This document shows, piece after piece, positions 52,701 to 60,369 of a stretch of DNA of 64,000 nucleotides. Location: assembly GCA_021737275.1 (NCBI GenBank), contig JAIPEE010000005.1, positions 1 through 64,000 of the forward strand, written 5' to 3'. How positions within the stretch are numbered: the first letter of the stretch is position 1; each line of letters starts with the position of its first letter. Position numbers and translations under genes: made by a program. The notes under the pieces are model-generated. The model was not told the origin of the DNA, ran no database searches, and worked only from the letters and a program-made list of their open reading frames with translations. Origin of the DNA: Desulfobacterales bacterium (GTDB taxonomy: Bacteria; Desulfobacterota; Desulfobacteria; Desulfobacterales; JAIPEE01).

Positions 52701-54301
52701 TTTTTAAAATTGTACTGTGTTGAGGTATCATCCGTACCGATCAGAAAACTGACCGTTTGGGCCTCATTTCCTACCTGAACTGTAAACGAAACCTCATCAC
52801 CTTCATTTGCATTGGCAGTTCCACCATTAAAAGCCGCTTTTGAAATACCGGCGATTTCTACCGTTGTTGATGACGCATATGCGGTAACACCAATCAAGTC
52901 ATTAAGCGCACGGGCAATATCTGCTGCGGACCGTTCTGCGTCGGCATTGGTATCATCGATTTCAACCGTCTGTGTACCGACTGTGCCACCGGAAACCGTA
53001 ATTGTCTGAGTTGCTATGGCGCTATCCAGTGCAGAGGAAATATCTGCAGCTGTCCGGACCGACCCCAGGCCAAGGCCATTTGTCTCTGTTATATCGACAT
53101 CGGCACCTACGGCCTGTCCGGATATAACATTAAATACATATTGATAAATAGCGGTTTCACCATTTGTACCTCCCCAGTTTGAAATATCAGCAGATGAAAT
53201 ACCCATATCAACTGAAACTGAAGAATATGAAGGTGTACTTGCCGTTAAGTCCTGGATCCACATCTCAAAATCTTTTTCGTAATCAATCTTCTCAGCATAA
53301 TCGAGTGTGGATAAAAGACCACTTGAATCAGTCGTATATGTTCCTGAAAGATCCCTGCTGAAATATTCGAGTCCGACACCCTGAGAATGTTGATAATTAA
53401 CACCCCATATAAATTCACGCGCCAGAACATCCAGTTCTGTACGATATTTTGCTATATCCTGATCCCTGAACTGCAGCCATCCCCCCAGCTTACCACCATT
53501 AATCCGGTCCGTAATATCAACATAGCCCTGTGACCCCTCCCACATCACTCTGCCCTTATCCTGCTGAAGCAGAGAGTTGGTCGTGCCGTTTACCAGCGTA
53601 AATCCCTGGGCGGTTGTAATGGTCAGATAGCCATTATCCTGCTCAAACATGTATACATCCATAAATTCAGCAAGCTCTGTTACCAGCCCATTTCGTTGAT
53701 CTCGCTGATCATTGGCATTATCATTTACTTCAACTTTGGCAATTTCAAAATTGAGTGTTGCGATTTGCTGCGTGATACTGTTGACCTGATCGACGGCACT
53801 TTCGATCTCGCCACTGATATCAAGCGCCAACTGATAAAGATCATTATCCAGAGCGTTCATTACTGATGAGATTCGAACACCCTGGTCATATACGGCGGTT
53901 CTTTCAGGTGATTCAGTCGGATTATTCGAAAGGTCCTGCCAGGTATTCCAGAACGCTGAAAGCTGATTGCTTATTCCGTTTTCAGAGTTTTCATTAAAAA
54001 GGCTTTCCATGATCTGAAGAAACACATCCGACTCTTTATACGCGTTAAGGCCTGACTTTTCAGCTATCAGTCTGTTTTCAAGCAACTGATCACTGCTTCG
54101 CTGTATATCCTGAACATCAACACCCCTGCCCAATTGCAAACTGTTAATTGAAAAAGGAAGTGCCGTATCAAAAGGAATTGTTTGTCTGCTGTATTCCGGC
54201 GTATTAACATTGGCAATGTTATGACCGGTTACAGCAAGGCCTAACTGCTGAGCAGAAAGCGCAATTTTTGCAATATCAAGTGTAACGCCAATTCCGGCCA
54301 T
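49712..54301 (-). CDS. flgK: Giant hook-filament junction protein FlgK (HAP1)
   Basis: FlgK seals the hook and starts the filament. The N-terminal DIAKIALSAQQLGLAVTGHN with NIANVNTPEYSRQTI and the C-terminal NLDEEMINLMKYQHAYSVAA are canonical. The length, 1529 residues, is about two to three times the usual 450-700. The excess, roughly residues 370-1250, is Asp/Thr/Gly-rich beta repeats: a ~140-residue pair (each with EGDEV-FT-, DNAGTNGITV) and a ~92-residue pair (each with GYxFRLD, ADVHIQE, TEGGNEDxL/AEGGNEDxL). The frame is intact throughout. Its start lies 3 bp after the flgN stop. Confidence 0.9.
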   Translation of the reverse strand: MAGIGVTLDIAKIALSAQQLGLAVTGHNIANVNTPEYSRQTIPFDTALPFSINSLQLGRGVDVQDIQRSSDQLLENRLIAEKSGLNAYKESDVFLQIMESLFNENSENGISNQLSAFWNTWQDLSNNPTESPERTAVYDQGVRISSVMNALDNDLYQLALDISGEIESAVDQVNSITQQIATLNFEIAKVEVNDNANDQRDQRNGLVTELAEFMDVYMFEQDNGYLTITTAQGFTLVNGTTNSLLQQDKGRVMWEGSQGYVDITDRINGGKLGGWLQFRDQDIAKYRTELDVLAREFIWGVNYQHSQGVGLEYFSRDLSGTYTTDSSGLLSTLDYAEKIDYEKDFEMWIQDLTASTPSYSSVSVDMGISSADISNWGGTNGETAIYQYVFNVISGQAVGADVDITETNGLGLGSVRTAADISSALDSAIATQTITVSGGTVGTQTVEIDDTNADAERSAADIARALNDLIGVTAYASSTTVEIAGISKAAFNGGTANANEGDEVSFTVQVGNEAQTVSFLIGTDDTSTQYNFKNALETAVNAINVANSDTDVSITGSGAALSLTSTRGQNIGIEDFSFQDNATIAVGNFGGSAEGDRVFFELSDDNAGTNGITVNFTRGATAAEDARNLFNKLTGETEAFYNISKTGLDGSEGDEVGFTLRVGTQTQALSFLIGDSELSTYQNFQTALQDAVDNINTVNDNTDLSINGLSLDSASDLSITIESVNYTDNAAAAIGNFGATAAGDTVSFELADDNAGTNGITVDFIKGNTAAEDSQNLYAELTAGTSADALTAAGYTFRLDTANDRVVISRSGAADFAVDNLRDNNGGTAATADVHIQETGKTTLDGGAVTPVSLTEGGNEDALVAAEDDGARTISFGDLSDTLSAAGYSFRLDSTNNRVTISKIGGSDLAINNLRDDNSGVSATADVHIQEAGTTTLDGAAITPVSIAEGGNEDVLAAAVVEADRTITFGGTVLTQGGATDSAVLTGTVTLYLDPDYTIESDIAGAAGGLFSVAGGTPAATGKSIITLGGSGAYTGFDAGDEISFDIDGTGVSYTVGVGDDTDAEFAAALQARIDAALGAGYTVTNNNTSVTILKDADETPIEITNFADDNAGGGTLATLVVSTGTGTGLPGPSNTLLDSDTGVTDNSSTTSTLFGSDGIITWEKFDVNGDTTGTTGTIVVDETDAAFSADGLTFDIAAGDLVAGNTFVVNTNTSGAADNLNAQVTGTGNSILDTYKFTVVSGGEIDTDDIEVSWSNRLISGTFTIESTGRVPTELDGMEINFTSGTFIEGDVFTISTSDGGSPSLETLSDYHWTLDSFKEQFDRAMVDAGLTGISLTTVNNTLNFSQDSSSYLYGFSDTEGNDSGLMAALGINTFFTGSNAGGMGVNEVMAIAKYIAAAKINADDGTFGVGDNSNAIAIADVQNLSYDAAQWTFTRMEEAESNVVSSTIEGYYRRMIGSLGVRVDSNTRSMEFSQVLVNKIQEQRDAISSVNLDEEMINLMKYQHAYSVAAKLITVADEMMGTLIGLR
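51390..51950 (-). repeat. FlgK internal repeat B, two copies
   Basis: Two adjacent ~92-residue copies (roughly 51665-51950 and 51390-51660). Both contain FRLD-T/S-N-R-V-ISK/R, ADVHIQE-G-TTLDG and EGGNED. Confidence 0.75.
51960..52810 (-). repeat. FlgK internal repeat A, two copies
   Basis: Two copies of about 140-150 residues (roughly 52390-52810 and 51960-52350). Both contain EGDEVxFT, SFLIG, an Asn-rich NFKNAL/NFQTAL helix, IGNFG and DDNAGTNGITV with TAAED. Confidence 0.75.
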
Positions 54302-54303
54302 TG

Positions 54304-54804
54304 TTATACCTCTTTATGCAAAAGAAGGTTTGCCTTGCTTTTTTCGGGACCCTGCCAGCCATAATCCGATGTCGGCTGATTCTGCCCGGCATTGGCAATG
54401 ACGCCAATAAGGTCATCCAATATTTTCAGATACTCTTCAATAAAATTCCGGTTTTCACCGGCCATTGTCTGAACTTCATCTTTGATAATATTCAGACTGA
54501 CATGAACGCCTCTAAGTCTGTCAGCAGCGTCACCCGGTAAAAGTGACAGCACCCTGGAAGACCTGAATGATGTGATATCCATATCATGATCAACTGCAGT
54601 TTCACTTAAGGCATTGAGAATCTCCTTACGTATTTCTTCAATTTTAGCTGCAATTTCCTGTTTGCTGTTAGAAAGTTGCCAAAGAGAATCTACATCCGAT
54701 GCCATGATATTTTTTCGCTCCTGTTTCAAAACCTCTAAAAGGTCTTGATACAGAAGAATTTTCCGGTGAAATGATTTCTCAATTCTGTCAACTGGTGTTT
54801 CCAT
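54304..54804 (-). CDS. flgN: FlgN-like chaperone for hook-associated proteins
   Basis: A 166-residue helical protein upstream of flgK, the usual place of FlgN, the export chaperone for FlgK and FlgL. The first 80 residues (KILLYQDLLEVLKQERKNIM, then LSNSKQEIAAKIEEIRKEIL) follow the FlgN coiled pattern. GGGAG precedes the ATG. The family is diverse, so position supports the call as much as sequence. Confidence 0.78.
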   Translation of the reverse strand: METPVDRIEKSFHRKILLYQDLLEVLKQERKNIMASDVDSLWQLSNSKQEIAAKIEEIRKEILNALSETAVDHDMDITSFRSSRVLSLLPGDAADRLRGVHVSLNIIKDEVQTMAGENRNFIEEYLKILDDLIGVIANAGQNQPTSDYGWQGPEKSKANLLLHKEV

Positions 54805-54828
54805 GACGGCTCTCCCTTTATATGATTC

Positions 54829-55224
54829 TTAATCAATATTATCGGTATTTATCGGTATTTCCTTAAGCACATCGGTCGCTGTATTTTCTTCCGCCGGAGT
54901 GCTGAATTTCTGATCAAAATCTGCTATATGCGTTTTCCATTCCAATGCTTCTTTCATATCTTCATAGAGTGCATCACCAATCCCCATTCCTTTCCCGCTG
55001 GAAACTTCATCGGAGAGATTCCGGTAATACATTGATTCCACAATATCTTTCGTCGGATTTTTTTCAAAAAGTCCGCCCTCGGGCACCGTCTTTCTCATGG
55101 CTTCAAACATCTGATTTACTAAAATAGCCTCAAAATCCTTACAGGCTTTTTTAAGTTTCCGATCTTCTGTTTCAGAAGTTTTTTGTCTGGCTGCTATTAT
55201 ATTTCCCGAAGCATTAATTTCCAA
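54829..55224 (-). CDS. flgJ: Rod-binding protein FlgJ (N-terminal domain only)
   Basis: Rod scaffold protein. KKACKDFEAILVNQMFEAMR and KDIVESMYYRNLSDEVSSGK are the conserved FlgJ rod-binding motifs. The 131-residue length lacks the muramidase domain of enterobacterial FlgJ, as is usual outside Gammaproteobacteria, so a separate enzyme must open the murein. The start is TTG with AAGGA 9 bp upstream. It follows flgI by 21 bp. Confidence 0.88.
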   Translation of the reverse strand: MEINASGNIIAARQKTSETEDRKLKKACKDFEAILVNQMFEAMRKTVPEGGLFEKNPTKDIVESMYYRNLSDEVSSGKGMGIGDALYEDMKEALEWKTHIADFDQKFSTPAEENTATDVLKEIPINTDNID

Positions 55225-55245
55225 TTTTGCGTGTCCTTTTAAAAA

Positions 55246-56388
55246 TTAGATAATCTCTAACTCTGCCTGCAGTGCACCGGAGGCCCGGATACTCTGAAAA
55301 ATACTGATCAGATCCCTTGGAGAAACACCTATAGCATTTAACGCTCTGACCAGTTCTCCAATTGTCGAGCCCGACTCAATCACCAGCACACGGCTTCCTT
55401 CTTCGGTAACTTCAACTTCCGTTTCCGGTGCCACTACGGTCTGTCCTGCGGCAAATGCCTCCGGTTGATAAACTTCCTGAGATTCTTTAACAGAGACAAT
55501 AAGATTTCCATGGGTAATGGCAACTGTTGAGATTCTGACATTTTCACCGATAACAACCGTACCGGTTTTCTCATTTACAACAATTTTAGCTACCGTATCC
55601 GGCTCTACTTCCAGGGTTTCAATGTCAGCGATAAATTTTGCAACGTTATTTCTGGAACTATCCGGAATATCCAGATTAAGTGTTCCGGAATCAAGGGCAC
55701 GGGCAACATTTTTACCCATCCTTTGATTGATTGTTTCAGATACACGCTGAACCGTAGTAAAATCAGGATTAAAAAGTGCCATTGTAAGGCTTTCCCTGTT
55801 ATTAAGTGAAAGGGGTATTTCACGTTCAATTGTTGCTCCCCTGGCTATTGTAGCTGCAAGTAAATGATTTTTAGTTACCCCACCGCCGGCTTCACCTCCT
55901 GCACTGAAACCGCCCAATGCAATTCCACCCTGGGCAAGCGCATAAACATTGCCGTCCACACCTCTGAGCGGTGTCATAAGAAGTGTACCGCCCTCAAGGC
56001 TTTGTGCATCACCGACAGATGAAATAACGACATCTATTTTACTACCGACACGGCCAAATGGCGGTAACTTTGCTGTAACCACTACTGCAGCAACATTTTT
56101 TACTTTTACATTATTCTTATCTACATGAACGCCCATGTGTTCGAGCATATTAACCAGCGACTGAATAGTAAATTCCGTTCCTGATTTATCACCTGTTCCG
56201 CTTAAACCTACAACGAGACCATAACCGGAAAGCTGGTTTGTTCTTATCCCTTTTATTGAGGCCAGATCTTTAATTCGCGCAGCATCAACGGAAACAACCG
56301 TAAGGCAAATTATTACTGCTGCAAGACAAGGTGCAATCAATTTTCTTAAAATATTTTTTAATGATTTTTCATTTCTTAATTGTGGCAT
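55246..56388 (-). CDS. flgI: Flagellar P-ring protein FlgI
   Basis: Periplasmic P-ring subunit around the rod. There is a signal peptide (residues 1-36, hydrophobic core CLAAVIICLTVVS then VDA), followed by RIKDLASIKGIRTNQLSGYG and LVVGLSGTGDKSGTEFT, both diagnostic. The 380-residue length is typical, and the C-terminus ASGALQAELEII is the normal end. GAGGG precedes the ATG. Confidence 0.94.
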   Translation of the reverse strand: MPQLRNEKSLKNILRKLIAPCLAAVIICLTVVSVDAARIKDLASIKGIRTNQLSGYGLVVGLSGTGDKSGTEFTIQSLVNMLEHMGVHVDKNNVKVKNVAAVVVTAKLPPFGRVGSKIDVVISSVGDAQSLEGGTLLMTPLRGVDGNVYALAQGGIALGGFSAGGEAGGGVTKNHLLAATIARGATIEREIPLSLNNRESLTMALFNPDFTTVQRVSETINQRMGKNVARALDSGTLNLDIPDSSRNNVAKFIADIETLEVEPDTVAKIVVNEKTGTVVIGENVRISTVAITHGNLIVSVKESQEVYQPEAFAAGQTVVAPETEVEVTEEGSRVLVIESGSTIGELVRALNAIGVSPRDLISIFQSIRASGALQAELEII

Positions 56389-56406
56389 TTTAGTTTTCCC
56401 TCGGGT

Positions 56407-57171
56407 TTAGAACGGCCATACAACATCCAGCATTCGGGCAAGCCATCCCGGCCGCTGTTTGTCTGCAAGATCACCTTCGCCATAATATTCTATTCTTGAA
56501 TCAGACAGATATGTTGACTTGATTCTGTTGTCCTGGCTGATATCTTTATCTCTTAAAATGCCTGAAACGGTAATAATCTGGACTTCATTATTAACCTTCA
56601 TTTCCCTTTTGCCAAAAACCATCAGGTTTCCATTTTCAAGGACACCTGTCACACGGGCTGCAATGGAAGCAGTTACTTTTCCGCTTCTGTCCGTATCTGC
56701 TTCTCCGCTGTACTCACTTTTGACATTTGCTGATAACAGCTTGTTACTGTAGGAACCTTGCGGGGATGAATTGATATTACTGTTACTTGCTTCAATGGAT
56801 CTCATAATGCCCATCAGGTATCCGATATCCGCTTCGTATGAATTATCCCTTGTTAACTCTGTATTGGCATCAAGCTTTGAAGATGAGTTTTCAACAATAT
56901 CTACCGTTATAATATCTCCCACTCTTCTGGCACGATTATCTACAAAGTACATATCACCTGTTTCTTCGGACCAGAGGGATCCTTCTGCCTGTTTTACGGC
57001 CGGCAATGTCATTCTGCCTACAGGAGGTGCGGTTTGCTCATCTTCCTTGAGCATATTCATTTCCACTTTTGCGTCTTCTCCCATCTGCCCCATTGTTGCG
57101 CATCCAAGCTGTGAACCCCATATCAGGATCACTGCAATTGAATATATAACCGGTGATTTTGTACGCTTCAC
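56407..57171 (-). CDS. flgH: Flagellar L-ring lipoprotein FlgH
   Basis: Outer-membrane L-ring subunit. The lipobox is LGC at residue 24. The conserved core is GSLWSEETGDMYFVDNRARRVGD split over residues 65-90, with ITVSGILRDKDISQDNRIKS later. Length 254 is normal. It starts with GTG behind AGGAGG. It is encoded between flgA and flgI. Confidence 0.94.
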   Translation of the reverse strand: MKRTKSPVIYSIAVILIWGSQLGCATMGQMGEDAKVEMNMLKEDEQTAPPVGRMTLPAVKQAEGSLWSEETGDMYFVDNRARRVGDIITVDIVENSSSKLDANTELTRDNSYEADIGYLMGIMRSIEASNSNINSSPQGSYSNKLLSANVKSEYSGEADTDRSGKVTASIAARVTGVLENGNLMVFGKREMKVNNEVQIITVSGILRDKDISQDNRIKSTYLSDSRIEYYGEGDLADKQRPGWLARMLDVVWPF

Positions 57172-57180
57172 TTTTTCCTC

Positions 57181-58203
57181 CTAAAATAATACGGACACCA
57201 CACCGGGCTCAAGAACCCGGCCAACTACTATTTTCCCAGATGAAATATTTTCAACCTTAATCTGATCCCCCTTTACGCCATCAGCCTTTGCAATTCCGAT
57301 GGTTATAATTGACAGTAATCCGGACTCTGCTACAAGTTTTACCCTGTCACCTTTTTCTACGAGCGGCGGCTCTTCAAGAATGTTTTCCCGGAGATAAGAA
57401 CCCGGTGTAAGCTTCTGCCGTAGCTTCATACCAACGGCATCTTCAATCCTGGTTACAAGGTTTGTGTTGACCCGTGTTACATTTATTGATTTAAGTACAA
57501 GGTCTTCTTCTGTCAAAATATTATTTTTTGAGATAAATTGCTTTGCACAAACAACATCTTCATACCGGTCTATCCAGCCGGTCACATAAACATGGCCGCT
57601 TTCATTTTCATCAACATACACCTTGACTTTTATCCTGATTCGGCCGGCTATTCTTTTATTTAATGGCTCCGAAAGCTCAAGATGCAAGCTTCCTACAGGA
57701 AATCTTTCTTCCCCGCGAATTGAAAATTCACTTATTTCCAACCGCGCACGACCGGCTGTCTTAATGACATAATCCTGATAAAGTTCTTCAAGTTTCTGTT
57801 TTGAAATTTCCTGATATTTCCTTGAAACTACGATCTGGTCCGGAATTATCATATTATAATTTTCCGGAAGTAATTGTCCGGTTTTAAAAATTGAAGCTAT
57901 TCTGTCGCCGCTAAATATTTTATCTTTCCCAAGTCCGGGCGCCGGACCAAGATTTATTTCCCGAATCCGGTTTGCAAATCCTTCATCACCGGTAATTTCA
58001 ACAATATCACCCATACATATTTTTTGACCGGTAACGTTAATATTCTGTTTGAATTGAATACCAAAAGCGTCGTCATCTTTATTGATTTCTGATGATGCCG
58101 TAACTGTAAAACATAACATAAGCGCAGCAGTTATTACTAAAAAAATGCATGGATTAGTAATTCTGTTTTTTGATTTTTTTATATATTCCTTCTGATGATG
58201 CAT
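57181..58203 (-). CDS. flgA: P-ring assembly chaperone FlgA
   Basis: Periplasmic chaperone for P-ring assembly. A signal-anchor-like N-terminus (PCIFLVITAALMLCFTVTASS) is followed by about 200 less conserved residues. The SAF-type C-terminal domain includes KFISKNNILTEEDL with LRQKLTPGSYLRE, and the end IVVGRVLEPGVVSV is diagnostic. ATG 58203 is preferred over TTG 58215. It overlaps no gene and abuts flgH. Confidence 0.9.
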   Translation of the reverse strand: MHHQKEYIKKSKNRITNPCIFLVITAALMLCFTVTASSEINKDDDAFGIQFKQNINVTGQKICMGDIVEITGDEGFANRIREINLGPAPGLGKDKIFSGDRIASIFKTGQLLPENYNMIIPDQIVVSRKYQEISKQKLEELYQDYVIKTAGRARLEISEFSIRGEERFPVGSLHLELSEPLNKRIAGRIRIKVKVYVDENESGHVYVTGWIDRYEDVVCAKQFISKNNILTEEDLVLKSINVTRVNTNLVTRIEDAVGMKLRQKLTPGSYLRENILEEPPLVEKGDRVKLVAESGLLSIITIGIAKADGVKGDQIKVENISSGKIVVGRVLEPGVVSVLF

Positions 58204-58230
58204 ATTATTAACCAAACGCTTAATTATTCA

Positions 58231-59013
58231 TTACCTTTTCAAATTATTGGCCATCTGAAGCATACTGTCTGCAGTCTGAATCGTTTTTGAGTTGGCTTCA
58301 TAGGCACGCTGTCCAACAATCATTTCAACCATCTCTTCAACAACACTGACATTGGACATTTCCAAAAAACCGTTAACGGTTGTACCATAACCAAGATCAC
58401 CGGGTGTGCCTTCCGTTGCAGTTCCGGAACCTTCCGTCTCCTGAAAAAGATTGTCACCGGCTGCATAGAGACCTGACGGATTGATAAAAGTGTGAATAGT
58501 TACAGTTTCCTGAATAGTTATGGCACCTGCACGATCATAACCGGTAATCTGACCATAGGAATCCATATCAATTACTGCTGTTTCTTCGGGAATTGAAATT
58601 TCAGGCTGAAGCCGGTCACCAATTGGCGTAGTAATGAAGCCCTCACTGTCCAGTGTGAAATTTCCGGCCCTTGTATAAAATTCATTTCCATTGTGAATGA
58701 CCTGGAACATCCCGTCTCCCTCTATGGCCATATCAAGCTGATTATCGGTCTGGACATAATCGCCCTGGGTAAATAATTTCTGTACACTGCCTGCCTTTAC
58801 ACCCAGACCAACCTGAATACCGGTAGGAACCTGGCCGCCATCGGGTGTTTCGGCACCAGCAACTTTCATGGTCTGATAGATCAAATCCTGGAAATTACTT
58901 CTACTCTTCTTGAAACCAGTGGTGCTCACATTCGCAAGGTTATTTGCCACAACATTAATTTTTAATTCCTGTGCCTGCATACCTGTTGCACCAGACCATA
59001 ATCCTCTTAACAT
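58231..59013 (-). CDS. flgG: Distal rod protein FlgG
   Basis: Distal rod subunit of 260 residues. MLRGLWSGATGMQAQELKIN, then VVANNLANVSTTGFKKSR, is the FlgG N-terminus. The C-terminal VEEMVEMIVGQRAYEANSKT with IQTADSMLQMANNL is standard. GGAGG precedes the ATG. The preceding gene is flgF. Confidence 0.95.
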   Translation of the reverse strand: MLRGLWSGATGMQAQELKINVVANNLANVSTTGFKKSRSNFQDLIYQTMKVAGAETPDGGQVPTGIQVGLGVKAGSVQKLFTQGDYVQTDNQLDMAIEGDGMFQVIHNGNEFYTRAGNFTLDSEGFITTPIGDRLQPEISIPEETAVIDMDSYGQITGYDRAGAITIQETVTIHTFINPSGLYAAGDNLFQETEGSGTATEGTPGDLGYGTTVNGFLEMSNVSVVEEMVEMIVGQRAYEANSKTIQTADSMLQMANNLKR

Positions 59014-59048
59014 ATCGAGCCTCCGGTATTTTTGTATATTTTAAACAT

Positions 59049-59729
59049 TTAGCTTAACATTCCCACTTCAGTAACAGCCTTTGTGTTTGTTTCATCAATT
59101 GACTGGATCACTTTGGTAGCCGCTTCATAAGTTCTCATACTTTCTATCATTTTAACCATTTCAGTTACCGTCTGCACATTTGCGCCTTCTACCGAACCCT
59201 GAATTACACTTGCATCACTTGCTGCTGTTTCCCCACCGGCATTTTCATTAATAAAATTTGCCCCATCGGTTTTTGTCAAACCGTTTAAATTCTGAAAAGT
59301 AACAATTTCCAACTGTCCGGTACTCTCGCCATCTATAAAAATTTCACCTGTCTGGCTCACCTGAACATCACTACCGTCAATCACAATATTTGCGCCGCCA
59401 ATGCCCAGAACAGGTGCTCCATTTTGGTTGACAAGATTATTCTGATTATCAAGCGTAAAATTACCGGCCCTTGTATAGCGCACGCCGTTAGCTGTCTGAA
59501 TCTTGAAAAAACCGTCACCGCCAATTGCCATATCAAGCGGGTTTCCTGTATCCTGCATAGAGCCCTGTGAATGGTTTACAGTAATTTCCGCTTTTAAAAT
59601 GTTATCAAATGACATTATATCGCCTTTAAAACCCGGGGTGTTTACATTTGCCAGATGATTTGCAACAATTTCAAATTTTCTTTCCTGAAGTAATGCACCT
59701 TGAACAGCTTTTGTCATGTCGTGAATCAT
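59049..59729 (-). CDS. flgF: Proximal rod protein FlgF
   Basis: Proximal rod subunit, 226 residues, shorter than many FlgF. FEIVANHLANVNTPGFKGDI is the family motif, and TEMVKMIESMRTYEAATKVI the C-terminal helix. The start at 59729 has AAGGAG 5-6 bp upstream. It is first gene after the sigma-54 promoter and leads the flgF-G-A-H-I-J-N-K-L row. Confidence 0.9.
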   Translation of the reverse strand: MIHDMTKAVQGALLQERKFEIVANHLANVNTPGFKGDIMSFDNILKAEITVNHSQGSMQDTGNPLDMAIGGDGFFKIQTANGVRYTRAGNFTLDNQNNLVNQNGAPVLGIGGANIVIDGSDVQVSQTGEIFIDGESTGQLEIVTFQNLNGLTKTDGANFINENAGGETAASDASVIQGSVEGANVQTVTEMVKMIESMRTYEAATKVIQSIDETNTKAVTEVGMLS

Positions 59730-59758
59730 ATGCGCTCCTTAACGTTTTAATCTAACTT

Positions 59759-59774
59759 TGCAATTACAGTGCCA
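59759..59774 (-). promoter_or_regulatory. Sigma-54 promoter of the flgF-flgL row
   Basis: On the minus strand TGGCACTGTAATTGCA: TGGCAC-N5-TTGCA, a near-perfect sigma-54 element, 30 bp before the flgF ATG. Confidence 0.8.
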
Positions 59775-60057
59775 GAGATCGGACCAAGTTGATACAGTAC
59801 TGAAAACATTATAATTATGTTCATCTGGTGGGCATACAATACTGTAATTAAAGGGACAAATTATACCTCTACAAATTTTTATTTAATTATATCTGATAAT
59901 TACATTATCTTATGGCATAGGGTTTTTGACGCATTTGTCAAAAAAACATGCACTTTTTTCTGATTAAACTGAGTTAATCAACTTTGGAGGTATATTTTAT
60001 GGGGGAATTGGTTATTTTTATTGGAAAAATTAGTCTTTTGAGAATGGAAAATTGTGC
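59775..60057. other. AT-rich gap upstream of the flgF promoter
   Basis: No gene is seen. A weak 7-bp pair TGATTAA/TTAATCA and A/T runs lie after the end of the FlhB-C-like gene and may end that transcript. Enhancer sites for the sigma-54 promoter would be expected here. Confidence 0.4.
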
Positions 60058-60348
60058 CTAGAATGGCTTTTTTTTCCCATTAATTGAATATATGAATGCC
60101 AGCAGTTCTGCTACAGCTACGTAAACACTCGCAGGAATTTCATCTTCTATTTCAAGCTTTGAAAGGACTTCAACAAGGTCAGGATCATCTTTTACCGGGA
60201 TACCATGGGCTCTGGCAATTTCAATAATTTTTTCTGCTATTAATCCAGACCCTTTAGCGGTGACCATGGGCGCTTTATCCGTCTCCGGTTTATAACGAAG
60301 GGCAACGGCTATTTTTTGTCTCTCTTTTTTATCAGGGGTATCAGACAT
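60058..60348 (-). CDS. FlhB C-terminal-domain-like protein
   Basis: A 96-residue stand-alone version of the cytoplasmic domain of FlhB (export switch). IAVALRYKPETDKAPMVTAKGSG, then IAEKIIEIARAHGIPVKDDP and LVEVLSKLEIEDEIP, follow FlhB-C. It lacks the membrane part and the cleavable NPTH loop, where GSG stands instead. It lies directly after a FliK-like gene, whose product normally acts on FlhB-C. Confidence 0.82.
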   Translation of the reverse strand: MSDTPDKKERQKIAVALRYKPETDKAPMVTAKGSGLIAEKIIEIARAHGIPVKDDPDLVEVLSKLEIEDEIPASVYVAVAELLAFIYSINGKKKPF

Positions 60349-60369
60349 TATATGTTCCCAAAAATGATA

